Shown here: positions 15,692 to 24,582 of the stretch, piece by piece | How positions within the stretch are numbered: position 1 is the first letter of the stretch | Layout: each line of letters opens with the position of its first letter | Source: BMS3Abin12 sp964487445 | Lineage (GTDB): Bacteria; Pseudomonadota; Gammaproteobacteria; 21-64-14 | NCBI GenBank assembly: GCA_964487445.1 | Contig: CAZAQG010000032.1 | Span: 1-26,656 of the forward strand | Reading direction: 5' to 3' | Length of the DNA: 26,656 nucleotides | The notes under the pieces: generated by a model | Seen by the model: only the letters and a program-made list of their open reading frames with translations | Databases searched by the model: none | Told to the model about the DNA's origin: nothing | Program-made: the position numbers and the translations under genes

Positions 15692-18600
15692 ATGCGCCTG
15701 CTCAAAATCAAGCTCGCGGGATTCAAGTCGTTCGTCGATCCCACCACCATCGCCATTCCCAGCAGCCTGGTCGGCATCGTCGGCCCCAACGGCTGCGGCA
15801 AGTCCAATGTCATCGACGCGGTGCGCTGGGTGATGGGCGAGAATTCCGCGAAGTTCCTGCGCGGGGAGTCCATGGCGGACGTGATCTTCACCGGTTCCAA
15901 CGCCCGCAAACCGGTCGGGCAGGCCTCCGTGGAGCTGGTCTTCGACAACAGCGATGGCGGCCTGGGCGGGCAGTACGCGGGCTATTCGGAGATTTCGATT
16001 CGCCGCCAAGTGACGCGCGACGGGCAGTCGGTGTACTTCCTCAACGGCACGCGCTGCCGGCGCCGTGACATCACCGACATTTTCCTGGGGACGGGGCTCG
16101 GCCCACGTTCCTACGCCATCATCGAGCAGGGCATGATCACCCGGCTGATCGATGCCAAGCCCGAGGAGTTGCGGGTCTTTCTCGAGGAGGCGGCCGGCAT
16201 CTCCAAGTACAAGGAGCGTCGCCGGGAGGCCGAGACCCGGCTGCGGAATACGAGGGATAATCTTTCAAGATTGAATGACTTGAGAGATGAAATTGCCAAA
16301 CAACTTGATCGTCTGCAGCGCCAGGCGCGGACCGCTGAACGCTACAAGGAACTGAAGGCCGAGGTGCGGGGCCTGCATGCCGAGCACTTGGTGCTGCGGT
16401 TGCGCGCGCTGGACCGGGAGGCGCAGACCGTGAGCGGGCGGCTGCGCGAGCGCGAGACCGCCCTGGAGGCGGCCACCGCGGAGCTGCGTGCCCTGGAGGC
16501 GGAGATGGAGCAGGGCCGCGAGCGCCAAGTGGAGGCCAACGAGGCCTTCAACGAGGTGCAGGGGCGCTACTACCGGCTGGGCGCCGATCTCTCGCGCGCC
16601 GAGCAATCGATCCAGTACGCCCGGGAACAGCGCCGGCACCAGGAGCACGAATTGCTCGAGGGGCAAGCGGCGGTGGCCGAGGTGGAGACGCACATTACTC
16701 GCGATCGGGGGCAGCTTGCCGAACTCGGCGCCTCGCTCGCGGACCTGGAACCGGAGTTGGTCCGGCTGCAGGCGGCGGCGGAGGCCTCGGCGGCGCATCT
16801 GGTGCGGGTCGAGCAGTCCATGCAGGAATGGCAGGGGCGCTGGGAGGCGTTCAACCGGCGTGCCGTGGAGCCGCCGCAGGCGGCGCAGGTGGAGCGCACC
16901 CGAATCGATCACCTGGATCGCCAGTTGTTGCAGCTCCGGGAGCGGACCGAGCGCATCGGTCGGGAACGCGCCGCGCTCGGGGCGGTAGCCCCCGAGGAGG
17001 CGGAGATCGGCACCCTGACCCACGCCGGCGAAGCGCTCACCGCCGAGGTCGGGCAGCGTCAGGCGGAACTCGACGCGGCCCTCCAGACGATCAGCGGCCT
17101 GCGCGAGCAGATCCGCGAACGCACCGGCGTCCTGGACGAGGCGCGCGCGGCCCTGCAGGGACGGCGCGGCCGGCTGGCCTCGCTCGAAGCCCTGCAGCAG
17201 GATGCCCTGGGAGGCCAGGAAGGGGTGGTCGCGGCTTGGCTGGAGGCTCAGGGGTTGGCCGATGCCCCGCGGCTCGCCCAGCAGTTGGACGTCGAGCCGG
17301 GTTGGGAACGGGCCGTGGAGACGGTGCTCGGCCGCTACCTGGAAGCGGTGTGCCGGTCCGGGGTCGATGGTGTGTTCACCGCCCTGGATGAGCTGAGTAC
17401 GGGCACCGTGACCCTGATCGACCCCGAACGGTTGAGAGGCGACGATCCGCGAACCGATCGGGAGACCGGGGGACGGGTCGCGCTGAGCGACAAGGTTCGG
17501 GCCCCGTGGCCGGTCGGCGCCCTGCTCGCCGGCGTTCATACCGCCGCCGATCTCGCCGAGGCGCTCGCGATCCGGGCCGAACTCGGCGCCGGGGAATCGG
17601 TCGTCACGCCCGCGGGGATCTGGTTGGGTCCGGGCTGGCTGCGGGTGACACGGGACCCCGGCGAGAAGGCCGGAGTTCTATTGAGAGAGAAAAAAATCAA
17701 TAGATTGCAGGAGGAAATTCAAGGGAATTCTAAAGAAGTTTCCGGGTTTCAGGATCTCCTGGACGACCTGCGCACCGAACTGCGCGGGGTCGAGGAGCGG
17801 CGTGAGCGATTGCAGGCGGAGGTCAATCGGCTCCACCAGCGCCACAGCGAGGTCCGCGCCGAATGGAGCGCCCGCCAGGCGCGACTGGAGCAGCGCCGTG
17901 ATCGCACTGCGGCCATCGAGCGCGAAGCGGAGGAACTGCGAACCCAGGTGGCGACGGCCGAGGCGGAGATCGGCGCGGCGCGCGGGCGCCTGGAGGCGGC
18001 ACTGGAGGCGTCGGCAGGCCTCGAGACCGAACGCGCGGGGCTGGACGAGGAACGCGAGCATCTGCGCAGTGAATTGGGGGCCGCGCGCGAGCAGGCCCGG
18101 GCCGACCGGGAGGCGAGTCACGCCGTGGCCTTGCGCGTGGAGGCACAGCGCAGCGCGCGGGCGGCCAGCGAGCAGAACTTGGCGCGGATGGAGCAGCAGC
18201 GCGCCGGCTTCGAGGAGCGCCGTGCCGGGCTCGAGGCCGCGTTGGCGGAGGGCGTCGCGCCCCTGGCGGCCCTGGAGGCCGAGCTTGCCGCGCTGCTCGA
18301 ACGGCGCAGCGGCATGGAGGGCGAACTCGCGCAGGCACGGCGCGCGGTCGAGGCGCTCGATGAGACCCTGCGCGGCCAGGAGCAGACCCGGCTGCGGATC
18401 GAGACACGGATCGAGGAGTCACGTTCGGCGGTGGAAGGCGAGCGGTTGGCCTTTCAGGAAGTCAGGGTGCGTCGCCAGTCGCTGGAGGAGCCGCTCGCGG
18501 AGGCCGGCGTCGGGTTCGAGGAACTCGACGGCACGCTCGATCCCGATGCCGATCCGGAGGTTTGGGGCGGGAAGGTCGAGGCGCTGGAACAGCGTATTCA

Positions 18601-19222
18601 ACGCCTCGGGGCCATCAACCTCGCGGCGATCGAGGAGTTCGACCAGGAGCAGGAGCGCAAGCGTTACCTCGATGCTCAGCACGAGGACCTCATCGAGGCG
18701 GTCACCACGCTGGAGAACGCCATCCACAAGATCGATCGCGAGACCCGGGCGTTGTTCAAGGAGACCTTCGAGCGCGTCAATGCAGTGCTGCAGCGGACTT
18801 TCCCGCGGCTGTTCGGCGGCGGCCACGCCTACATGGAGATGACCGGCGAGGACGTGCTCGATGCGGGAGTGGCGGTATTCGCGCGCCCGCCCGGCAAGCG
18901 GGTATCCAACCTCCACATGCATTCCGGCGGCGAGAAGGCGCTCACCGCCGTGGCGCTGGTGTTCGCGATCTTCGAGCTGAATCCCGCGCCGTTCTGCATG
19001 CTCGACGAGGTCGATGCGCCTCTCGACGACACCAACGTCGAGCGCTTCTGCGATCTGGTGAGGGAGATGTCGGAGCACGTCCAGTTCGTCTTCATCACCC
19101 ACAACAAGGTGACCATGGAGATGGCCCATCAGCTCACGGGCGTCACCATGAACGAGCCCGGCGTCTCACGCCTGGTCGCGGTGGACGTGGATCAGGCCGT
19201 GCGCATGGCCGCCGCCGGCTGA
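15692..19222 (+). CDS. smc: Chromosome segregation ATPase SMC
   Basis: The 1176-residue protein forms the condensin dimer that compacts and separates chromosomes with ScpA and ScpB. The N-terminal head has Walker A GPNGCGKS (31-38). The hinge lies at about 510-650, flanked by two long coiled coils rich in E, R, L and A. The C-terminal head has the ABC signature LHMHSGGEKAL (about 1073-1083) and Walker B FCMLDEVDAPLDD (about 1101-1113). A bacterium with this gene normally lacks MukBEF. Two short AT-rich islands (16247-16312 and 17675-17755) with codons rare in this gene interrupt an otherwise GC-rich frame. The neighbours zipA and ligA, common after smc in this class, are absent. A CATAAT at 15636-15641 may be the -10. 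Confidence 0.97.
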   Translation: MRLLKIKLAGFKSFVDPTTIAIPSSLVGIVGPNGCGKSNVIDAVRWVMGENSAKFLRGESMADVIFTGSNARKPVGQASVELVFDNSDGGLGGQYAGYSEISIRRQVTRDGQSVYFLNGTRCRRRDITDIFLGTGLGPRSYAIIEQGMITRLIDAKPEELRVFLEEAAGISKYKERRREAETRLRNTRDNLSRLNDLRDEIAKQLDRLQRQARTAERYKELKAEVRGLHAEHLVLRLRALDREAQTVSGRLRERETALEAATAELRALEAEMEQGRERQVEANEAFNEVQGRYYRLGADLSRAEQSIQYAREQRRHQEHELLEGQAAVAEVETHITRDRGQLAELGASLADLEPELVRLQAAAEASAAHLVRVEQSMQEWQGRWEAFNRRAVEPPQAAQVERTRIDHLDRQLLQLRERTERIGRERAALGAVAPEEAEIGTLTHAGEALTAEVGQRQAELDAALQTISGLREQIRERTGVLDEARAALQGRRGRLASLEALQQDALGGQEGVVAAWLEAQGLADAPRLAQQLDVEPGWERAVETVLGRYLEAVCRSGVDGVFTALDELSTGTVTLIDPERLRGDDPRTDRETGGRVALSDKVRAPWPVGALLAGVHTAADLAEALAIRAELGAGESVVTPAGIWLGPGWLRVTRDPGEKAGVLLREKKINRLQEEIQGNSKEVSGFQDLLDDLRTELRGVEERRERLQAEVNRLHQRHSEVRAEWSARQARLEQRRDRTAAIEREAEELRTQVATAEAEIGAARGRLEAALEASAGLETERAGLDEEREHLRSELGAAREQARADREASHAVALRVEAQRSARAASEQNLARMEQQRAGFEERRAGLEAALAEGVAPLAALEAELAALLERRSGMEGELAQARRAVEALDETLRGQEQTRLRIETRIEESRSAVEGERLAFQEVRVRRQSLEEPLAEAGVGFEELDGTLDPDADPEVWGGKVEALEQRIQRLGAINLAAIEEFDQEQERKRYLDAQHEDLIEAVTTLENAIHKIDRETRALFKETFERVNAVLQRTFPRLFGGGHAYMEMTGEDVLDAGVAVFARPPGKRVSNLHMHSGGEKALTAVALVFAIFELNPAPFCMLDEVDAPLDDTNVERFCDLVREMSEHVQFVFITHNKVTMEMAHQLTGVTMNEPGVSRLVAVDVDQAVRMAAAG

Positions 19223-19313
19223 TCGCTTCGGCGCGGCCCGCCTCCCGGGCCGACCCGCCGTTCCTCTCCGGGGAGACCCGCACCGGCGTGCGGTGCAGGT
19301 TGCACGGCGCCGG

Positions 19314-21701
19314 TCAGCGCTGCCTCGCCTCCCCGATGTGCACCTCATGGTCACGGCCTTCCCAGCGGGCGTCGGTCGTATCGCGCAGCGTGAACTCGAC
19401 ACGCTGCCCGGGCCGCAGTGCGGCGGTGTCGAGCTGTGCGACGTGCAGCCCCAGGCCGGTATCATGGGTCATGGTGTCGGTGACGTCGCCCCATCCGTCG
19501 ATACCCCAGTGCACGACGGCGGCCTCCGGTGTGCAGATCCACAGCGCCACGCCCGCCGGTATCGAGCGCAGCGGCGCCTGCGGGCGCCACAATGCGGCGG
19601 CGAGCGGCGGTCTTCGGCCCCGGTAACGGTCCCACACGGCTTCCCGACGGTCGAAGGGCCGGCCGAGGCTGCGCGAACGTACCAGTTTGATGAATTCCGC
19701 GTGCGCCCACACCAGCGGCATGGCCGAACCGCTCGGACGTCCCGGGTGCAGGTCGCACGCGGGCAGCGGCGGTGCGTCCCAGACCTGCTCCGGGATCAAT
19801 CCGCCGTCGCAGGTCATGGCGGCCATCGCCTCCAGGTAGGGGCGCGGGTCGCGGCCGGCGGCGAGCGCGTAGTGGCCGCGCTCGCCGGTGAGCAGCGGCC
19901 AGCCGCGTCCGATCCCGGTACCGTCGTAGGCGGAACCGTCGGCGTGTTCCCCATAGCCGTCGCCGCGGTAGCGGTGCCAGACCGGACCGAGCGGCGTATC
20001 CACTTTGAGCAGTCCGTCGACGACGGTGAGCGTGTCGAGCACCAGCGGGTCATCCGGGCGGCGCAGACCGAAGCGTACCAACTGGAGGAAGTCGACCCCG
20101 ACCTGTTCCGCTGCGGACAGCCCCGGGTCGTGAATCCGGTTCTTGATCGGCAGCACCCGGCGCAACGTCTCGCTGTCGCCGATCGTCTGCAAGGGTGCAA
20201 CCCGGATATAGTAGCGTTTCACCCCGAAGCGACGCGCGAGTGCCGTGTCCTGCGCCGTGGTCCACTCATCGATGCGTGCGTTCCAGTAGTCGGCGAGCGC
20301 GTAGGCGAAATCGCGCGCCGACGATTCCAGGAACCGCGCCCCGGCCACCAGTGCCGCGATGCACGCCGCCAAGGTAAAGGCGTTGACCCCGGCGTCCTCC
20401 TCCCAGCGATCCTGGTCGCTGGCCGGCCCGGTGCGGGCGATGAAGGTGAGGGCGCGGTGTACCATCTCCTCCACGCGGACCCCGTCCAGGGCATCACGTT
20501 CGGCCAGCGCGGCGGCGAGCAGCACCGGGAAGGCGGCCTCGTCGAGCTGCACGCCCTGCCAATAAGGCTTCCCGCCGAGCCATTGGTTTTGGTACCAGTG
20601 GCCGTCGTCGAGTTGCAGTGCTATCAGGTAGCGAAGCACCTCGCGCGCCTCGCCCTCGGCGCCCAGGGCGAGCAGCGCGCCGGCCGATTCCACCAGGTCG
20701 CGGGGCCAGACCAGATGGTAGCCGCTGCGCTCGTCGCGGGTGTTGCCCCAGGGCACGCTCAGGCTCGCCACCATCGCGCCGGGAAAGGCCCGATCCTGAT
20801 GCGCACGCAGCACCATGGCGGAGATACGGAACTCGCGGTGCAGGTGCTCGCCGAGATCCTCGGGCAGGGGGTTGCGCCGCTCCCAGGCGGCGTGCCATTC
20901 ACGCCAGCATCGGAGATGGTGCGTCCACGCCGATTCGAACGGTTGCAGCAGGGCGGAGATGGCGAGCGTGGCCGCCGATTGTTTGCTGTTGGCGAACCCG
21001 AGCGCGAGCACCGCACGACGCGGCAATTCGCCGGTGAGCGCGACGTTGCCCGGGCCCGCGCAGGGGTGTTCCCATTGCATGGACCCATGTTGCGAGAAGT
21101 CCTGCCAGCCGTCGCTCATGCCCACGTAGCCGGCGCCGGCGCGTCCCCAGCCGTCGTGCTGTTCGGCGTCGGCGGAGGCCAGCGCCAGGCCGAAGGGCCC
21201 CTGTTCCGCCCATAGGACCCGCCGTCCGCGGTAATGGGCCACGGCGGCGCGGTTGCCGTGGCCGGTCCCGCCCAGATGCGGGGCCAGCAGCGCATAGGGT
21301 CGTAGCGCCTCGTCGCCTTCCAGCGTGACCTCGATCTGCAAGACGTCGCGCCGCGGGTCCGGCGCCATGCGCAGGGACAGGGTGAATCGCTCGTGGCGGT
21401 GGACGATGCGCAGCGCCGGAACCCCGGGCTCGGGACTCTCCACCGTCGGGTTTTCCAGGCGCTTCACCTCCACCCAGAAATCGCGACCGTCGGCGACGAT
21501 GAAGCCCAGGTCGCGTATCTGCGGAATATCGATGCGCGGGTAGTAGACCTCGTTGACGATGCCCCCGCCGAGGGTGAACCACAGGCGGGTGTCGCCCAGC
21601 GCGCACCCGACCATCTGCTTGGCGCTGCTGCACCAAGTGGGGGCTATTCCGGGCGCACCGGGCGCATCGGGCGGCACGGAATCGGTGACCACTGTGCCCA
21701 T
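19314..21701 (-). CDS. Glycoside hydrolase family 15 glucoamylase/glucodextranase-like enzyme
   Basis: The 795-residue protein has an N-terminal beta-sandwich like the glucodextranase N domain (about 20-280, with GDTRLWFTLGGGIVNEVYYPRID), an (alpha/alpha)6 GH15 catalytic domain (about 290-680) and a C-terminal beta-rich tail. Catalytic marks are VWPRDL (substrate binding), the general acid in DRWEEDAGVNAF (about 433) and the general base Glu in GLIPEQVWD (about 636). It releases glucose from alpha-1,4 or alpha-1,6 glucan ends. No signal peptide is seen, so it probably acts inside the cell, for example on glycogen or maltodextrin. It lies 90 bases behind zwf on the same strand, so its product could enter the pathway encoded just upstream. 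The ATG at 21701 follows GGAGAG. Confidence 0.92.
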   Translation of the reverse strand: MGTVVTDSVPPDAPGAPGIAPTWCSSAKQMVGCALGDTRLWFTLGGGIVNEVYYPRIDIPQIRDLGFIVADGRDFWVEVKRLENPTVESPEPGVPALRIVHRHERFTLSLRMAPDPRRDVLQIEVTLEGDEALRPYALLAPHLGGTGHGNRAAVAHYRGRRVLWAEQGPFGLALASADAEQHDGWGRAGAGYVGMSDGWQDFSQHGSMQWEHPCAGPGNVALTGELPRRAVLALGFANSKQSAATLAISALLQPFESAWTHHLRCWREWHAAWERRNPLPEDLGEHLHREFRISAMVLRAHQDRAFPGAMVASLSVPWGNTRDERSGYHLVWPRDLVESAGALLALGAEGEAREVLRYLIALQLDDGHWYQNQWLGGKPYWQGVQLDEAAFPVLLAAALAERDALDGVRVEEMVHRALTFIARTGPASDQDRWEEDAGVNAFTLAACIAALVAGARFLESSARDFAYALADYWNARIDEWTTAQDTALARRFGVKRYYIRVAPLQTIGDSETLRRVLPIKNRIHDPGLSAAEQVGVDFLQLVRFGLRRPDDPLVLDTLTVVDGLLKVDTPLGPVWHRYRGDGYGEHADGSAYDGTGIGRGWPLLTGERGHYALAAGRDPRPYLEAMAAMTCDGGLIPEQVWDAPPLPACDLHPGRPSGSAMPLVWAHAEFIKLVRSRSLGRPFDRREAVWDRYRGRRPPLAAALWRPQAPLRSIPAGVALWICTPEAAVVHWGIDGWGDVTDTMTHDTGLGLHVAQLDTAALRPGQRVEFTLRDTTDARWEGRDHEVHIGEARQR

Positions 21702-21791
21702 GGCTTGCGCTCTCCGTCGCGGCGGCGCGGGATAGCGATGAATCGGTGAAAAGACCGGTCCCCACCCGCGCGCCGTCTTCGCGGCGCGGCC

Positions 21792-23309
21792 TCAGTTGCG
21801 GGTGCCGTTGCCGCTCAGTGTGGGGGTCAGCCAACTGATGCCGTCGCGGGCCACCAGCACCTCCGCCGCTTCCGGTCCCCAGGAGCCGGCGGCGTAGTTG
21901 GGGAAGTCCGGGGCGGGATTCTCCTCCCACACCTCGAGCACCGGCATCAGCAACTGCCAGGCGGCCTTGACCTGATCGGCGCGCATGAACAGGGTGGCGT
22001 CGCCGATCATCACGTCCCAGAGCAGGGTCTCGTAGGCCTGGGGGGAGTCGGTCTTGAACGCCTCGCGATAGCTGAAGCGCATGTCCACCGGGCGCAGGCG
22101 CAGCAGCGAGCCCGGCTCCTTGGCCATGAATTTTAGGACGATCCCCTCCTCGGGCTGGATCTGGATCACCAGCCGCGCGGGCTGCGCGTTGAGGCCCACC
22201 GAGGCCGGAAAGGCCTTGTGCGGCACGTCCTGGAAGCGGATCGAGATCTCCGAGACCTGCGCGCCCAGGTGCTTGCCGGTGCGCAGGTAGAACGGCACGC
22301 CCTGCCAGCGCCAGTTGTCCACGTAGAGCTTGAGTGCCGCGTAGGTCTCGGTGTTGGAGTCGGGTGCGACGTCCTCCTCCTCGCGGTAGGCGGGGACTTC
22401 GCGGCCGCCGATCCATCCGCGCCCATACTGGCCGCGGGCGGCGAACTCCGGGACCGCGTCGCGTGAGATGTGACGCAGCGCGCGCAGCACGTCCATCTTC
22501 TTGCCGCGGATATCGTCGGCGTCGTAGGCCACGGGGGGTTCCATGGCCACCAGGCAGAGCAGCTGCATCAGATGGTTTTGCACCATGTCGCGCAGTGCTC
22601 CGGCACGTTCGTAGTAGCCGCCGCGGTGTTCGACCCCGAGGGTCTCGGCGACGGTGATCGCCACGTGGTCGATGTAGCGGCGGTTCCAGATCGGCTCGTA
22701 GATCGGGTTGGCGAAACGCAGCGCCAGGATGTTCTGCACCGTCTCCTTGCCGAGGAAGTGATCGATGCGGTAGATCTGCGTCTCCGCGAAGCCCTCGCAG
22801 AGCGCATGATTGATCTCGCAGAACGAGTCGAGGTCGCGCCCGAGCGGCTTCTCGACCACGATGCGCGCCCGCTCGCGGGAGAGTTCCGCCGCGGCCAGCC
22901 CCTTGGCGATGGGCGCGAACAGGACCGGCGGCGTGGCCAGATAGAAGATGTGTTGGGACGGTTCGCCCAATTCCTCTCCCCGGCCCTTGAGGGTCTCCGC
23001 CAGGTTCCGATAGCACTCATCCTGCGTGGCGTCCGCCTGCAGATAGCGAATGCAGGCCGCGAAGCTGCGCCACTCGGATTCCTCCGGCGCCCCGCGGCGC
23101 GAGAAGGCGGTGACGCTCTCGCGGTAGTATTCGGCCAGGCGCGTGTCGTCGAATCCGTCGCGGTCCACGCCGATCAGCTGAAAGTGCTCCGGCAGGTGCC
23201 GGTCCAGGTACAGATTGTAGAGCGCCGGTACGATCAGGCGTTTGGCGAGGTCGCCGCCGGCCCCGAACAGCACGAACACGGTGTCGCACTTGCGTACGTC
23301 GATCTGCAC
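21792..23309 (-). CDS. zwf: Glucose-6-phosphate 1-dehydrogenase
   Basis: The 505-residue enzyme oxidises glucose 6-phosphate to 6-phosphogluconolactone and makes NADPH, the first step of the oxidative pentose phosphate pathway. It has the dinucleotide loop FGAGGDLAKR (15-24; Gly where many homologues have Ser), EKPLGRD, the active-site block RIDHFLGKETVQN and the phosphate-binding Tyr/Glu region that follows. The start is a GTG at 23309 with AAGGAG well placed upstream, rather than an ATG. It follows tal by 57 bases and precedes the GH15 gene, making a tal-zwf-GH15 transcription unit likely. gnd and pgl are not in the window. Confidence 0.96.
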   Translation of the reverse strand: MQIDVRKCDTVFVLFGAGGDLAKRLIVPALYNLYLDRHLPEHFQLIGVDRDGFDDTRLAEYYRESVTAFSRRGAPEESEWRSFAACIRYLQADATQDECYRNLAETLKGRGEELGEPSQHIFYLATPPVLFAPIAKGLAAAELSRERARIVVEKPLGRDLDSFCEINHALCEGFAETQIYRIDHFLGKETVQNILALRFANPIYEPIWNRRYIDHVAITVAETLGVEHRGGYYERAGALRDMVQNHLMQLLCLVAMEPPVAYDADDIRGKKMDVLRALRHISRDAVPEFAARGQYGRGWIGGREVPAYREEEDVAPDSNTETYAALKLYVDNWRWQGVPFYLRTGKHLGAQVSEISIRFQDVPHKAFPASVGLNAQPARLVIQIQPEEGIVLKFMAKEPGSLLRLRPVDMRFSYREAFKTDSPQAYETLLWDVMIGDATLFMRADQVKAAWQLLMPVLEVWEENPAPDFPNYAAGSWGPEAAEVLVARDGISWLTPTLSGNGTRN

Positions 23310-23366
23310 AATGATCTCCTTGCCGCGGTTTGCCCCGCAGGGTGGCGTAGTCGTGACGGCCGTTTC

Positions 23367-24509
23367 TCAGGTGCGGCGCGCGAGCGCGGCGCGGCGCTGT
23401 TCCTCGACCGTCTCCAGCAGGTGACGGAAGGGCTCCACGAACTTCTTCACGCCTTCCTCCTCGAGTTCGCGATCGATGCGGCCGAGGTCGATACCCAGCC
23501 CGGCGAGCCGTTCGAGCCATTCGGGGGCGCGGGCCGCGGCCTCTTCGAGACGCGCGGCCGGATCGCCGTGGTCCCGGTAGGCCTCGAGTGTTTCCACGGG
23601 GATCGTATTGACGGTCTGCGGCCCGATCAGGGCCTCAACATACTTGGTGTCGGGGTAGTTCGGGTCCTTGGTGCCGGTGCTCGCCCACAACAGGCGCTGG
23701 GCTCGCGCCCCGCGGGCGGCGAGCGCCTCCCAGCGCGGCCCCGCGAAGAGTTCCCGGAAGCGCCGGTAGGCCATGCCGGCGCTGGCCACCGCGATTTCGC
23801 CGCGTAGCGCGCGGGCGGTCGCGGCGCGCGCCGGGTCGTCGTCGGCGGCGATCGCATCGAACAGCGGATCGACCTTGACGTCGATCCGGCTCAGAAAGAA
23901 GCTCGCAACGGAGGCCACGTGGTCGATGGGACGGCCGTCGGCCAGCCGTGCCTCGAGACCCGAGAGATAGGCCTCCACGACGTCCACATACCGTTCCACC
24001 GCGAACAGCAGGGTCACGTTGATGTTGAGGCCGGAGCGGATCAGTTCGCGGACGGCCGGCAGGCCCTCGCGCATGGCCGGGACCTTGATCATGACGTTCG
24101 GACGGTCGAGTTCGCCCCACAGGCGGTGGGCATCGCGGGTCGTCGCCTCGGTGTCATGCGCGAGCAGCGGTGAGACCTCCAAACTCACGTAGCCGTCGAG
24201 GCCGCCGGTCTCGTCGAAGACCGGCCGGAACAGGTCGGCGGCGGCGCGTACGTCTTCCACGGCGAGCCGCTCGTAGAGGGCCTCGGTCGCGAGGTCCCGC
24301 CCGGCCAGCTGCTCGATTGCGGAGTTGTAGTGGTCGGTGTGGGCGATGGACTTCTCGAAGATGGCCGGGTTCGACGTCATACCGCCCAAGCCGTCCTCCC
24401 GGATCCAGCGCGCGAGTGTCCCGTTCTTGAGGATGCTGCGCTCGATATAGTCCAGCCAGATGCTCTGCCCGAAGGTCTTCAGGCGGAGAAGCGGGTTCTG
24501 TGCGGACAT
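23367..24509 (-). CDS. tal: Transaldolase
   Basis: The 380-residue protein belongs to the longer bacterial transaldolase type (about 360-380 residues). It moves a dihydroxyacetone unit between sugar phosphates in the non-oxidative pentose phosphate pathway. The Schiff-base Lys is K142 in NVMIKVPA, followed by MREGLPAV where most relatives read TxEG. The barrel motifs GGMTSNPAIFEK, NINVTLLFAVERY, ASVASFFLSRID and LWASTGTKDPNYPDTKYVE are present. The ATG at 24509 has a near-perfect AAGGAGG six bases upstream; the ATG at 24530 seven codons earlier has none. It is the first gene of tal-zwf-GH15 and lies only 26 bases past a strong hairpin. Confidence 0.95.
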   Translation of the reverse strand: MSAQNPLLRLKTFGQSIWLDYIERSILKNGTLARWIREDGLGGMTSNPAIFEKSIAHTDHYNSAIEQLAGRDLATEALYERLAVEDVRAAADLFRPVFDETGGLDGYVSLEVSPLLAHDTEATTRDAHRLWGELDRPNVMIKVPAMREGLPAVRELIRSGLNINVTLLFAVERYVDVVEAYLSGLEARLADGRPIDHVASVASFFLSRIDVKVDPLFDAIAADDDPARAATARALRGEIAVASAGMAYRRFRELFAGPRWEALAARGARAQRLLWASTGTKDPNYPDTKYVEALIGPQTVNTIPVETLEAYRDHGDPAARLEEAAARAPEWLERLAGLGIDLGRIDRELEEEGVKKFVEPFRHLLETVEEQRRAALARRT

Positions 24510-24535
24510 GGTCGCCTCCTTACCCTGCATAAGAA

Positions 24536-24571
24536 ACGGGTGGTCCCCGGGCCGGCCCGGGGACCACCCGT
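24536..24571 (-). terminator. 36-base perfect palindrome, probable intrinsic terminator of the protease gene
   Basis: The two halves ACGGGTGGTCCCCGGGCC (24536-24553) and GGCCCGGGGACCACCCGT (24554-24571) are exact reverse complements with no spacer. In RNA this gives a very stable GC-rich stem with a four-base loop. On the minus strand it is followed by TTCTTATG, a short and impure U tract. It begins 11 bases after the protease stop codon. Because tal starts only 26 bases further on, complete termination would leave little room for a tal promoter, so partial read-through is likely. Confidence 0.65.
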
Positions 24572-24582
24572 CGGGCCCGGGA

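Noticed and set aside
19223..19313. Hairpin CCGCAC/GTGCGG between the smc and GH15 ends as a terminator
   Set aside because: The stem is short and no T tract follows on either strand.
19293..21215. 640-residue plus-strand ORF antisense to the GH15 gene
   Set aside because: Its length comes from third-position GC bias on the opposite strand. It has no recognisable domain, while the GH15 frame has complete catalytic motifs.
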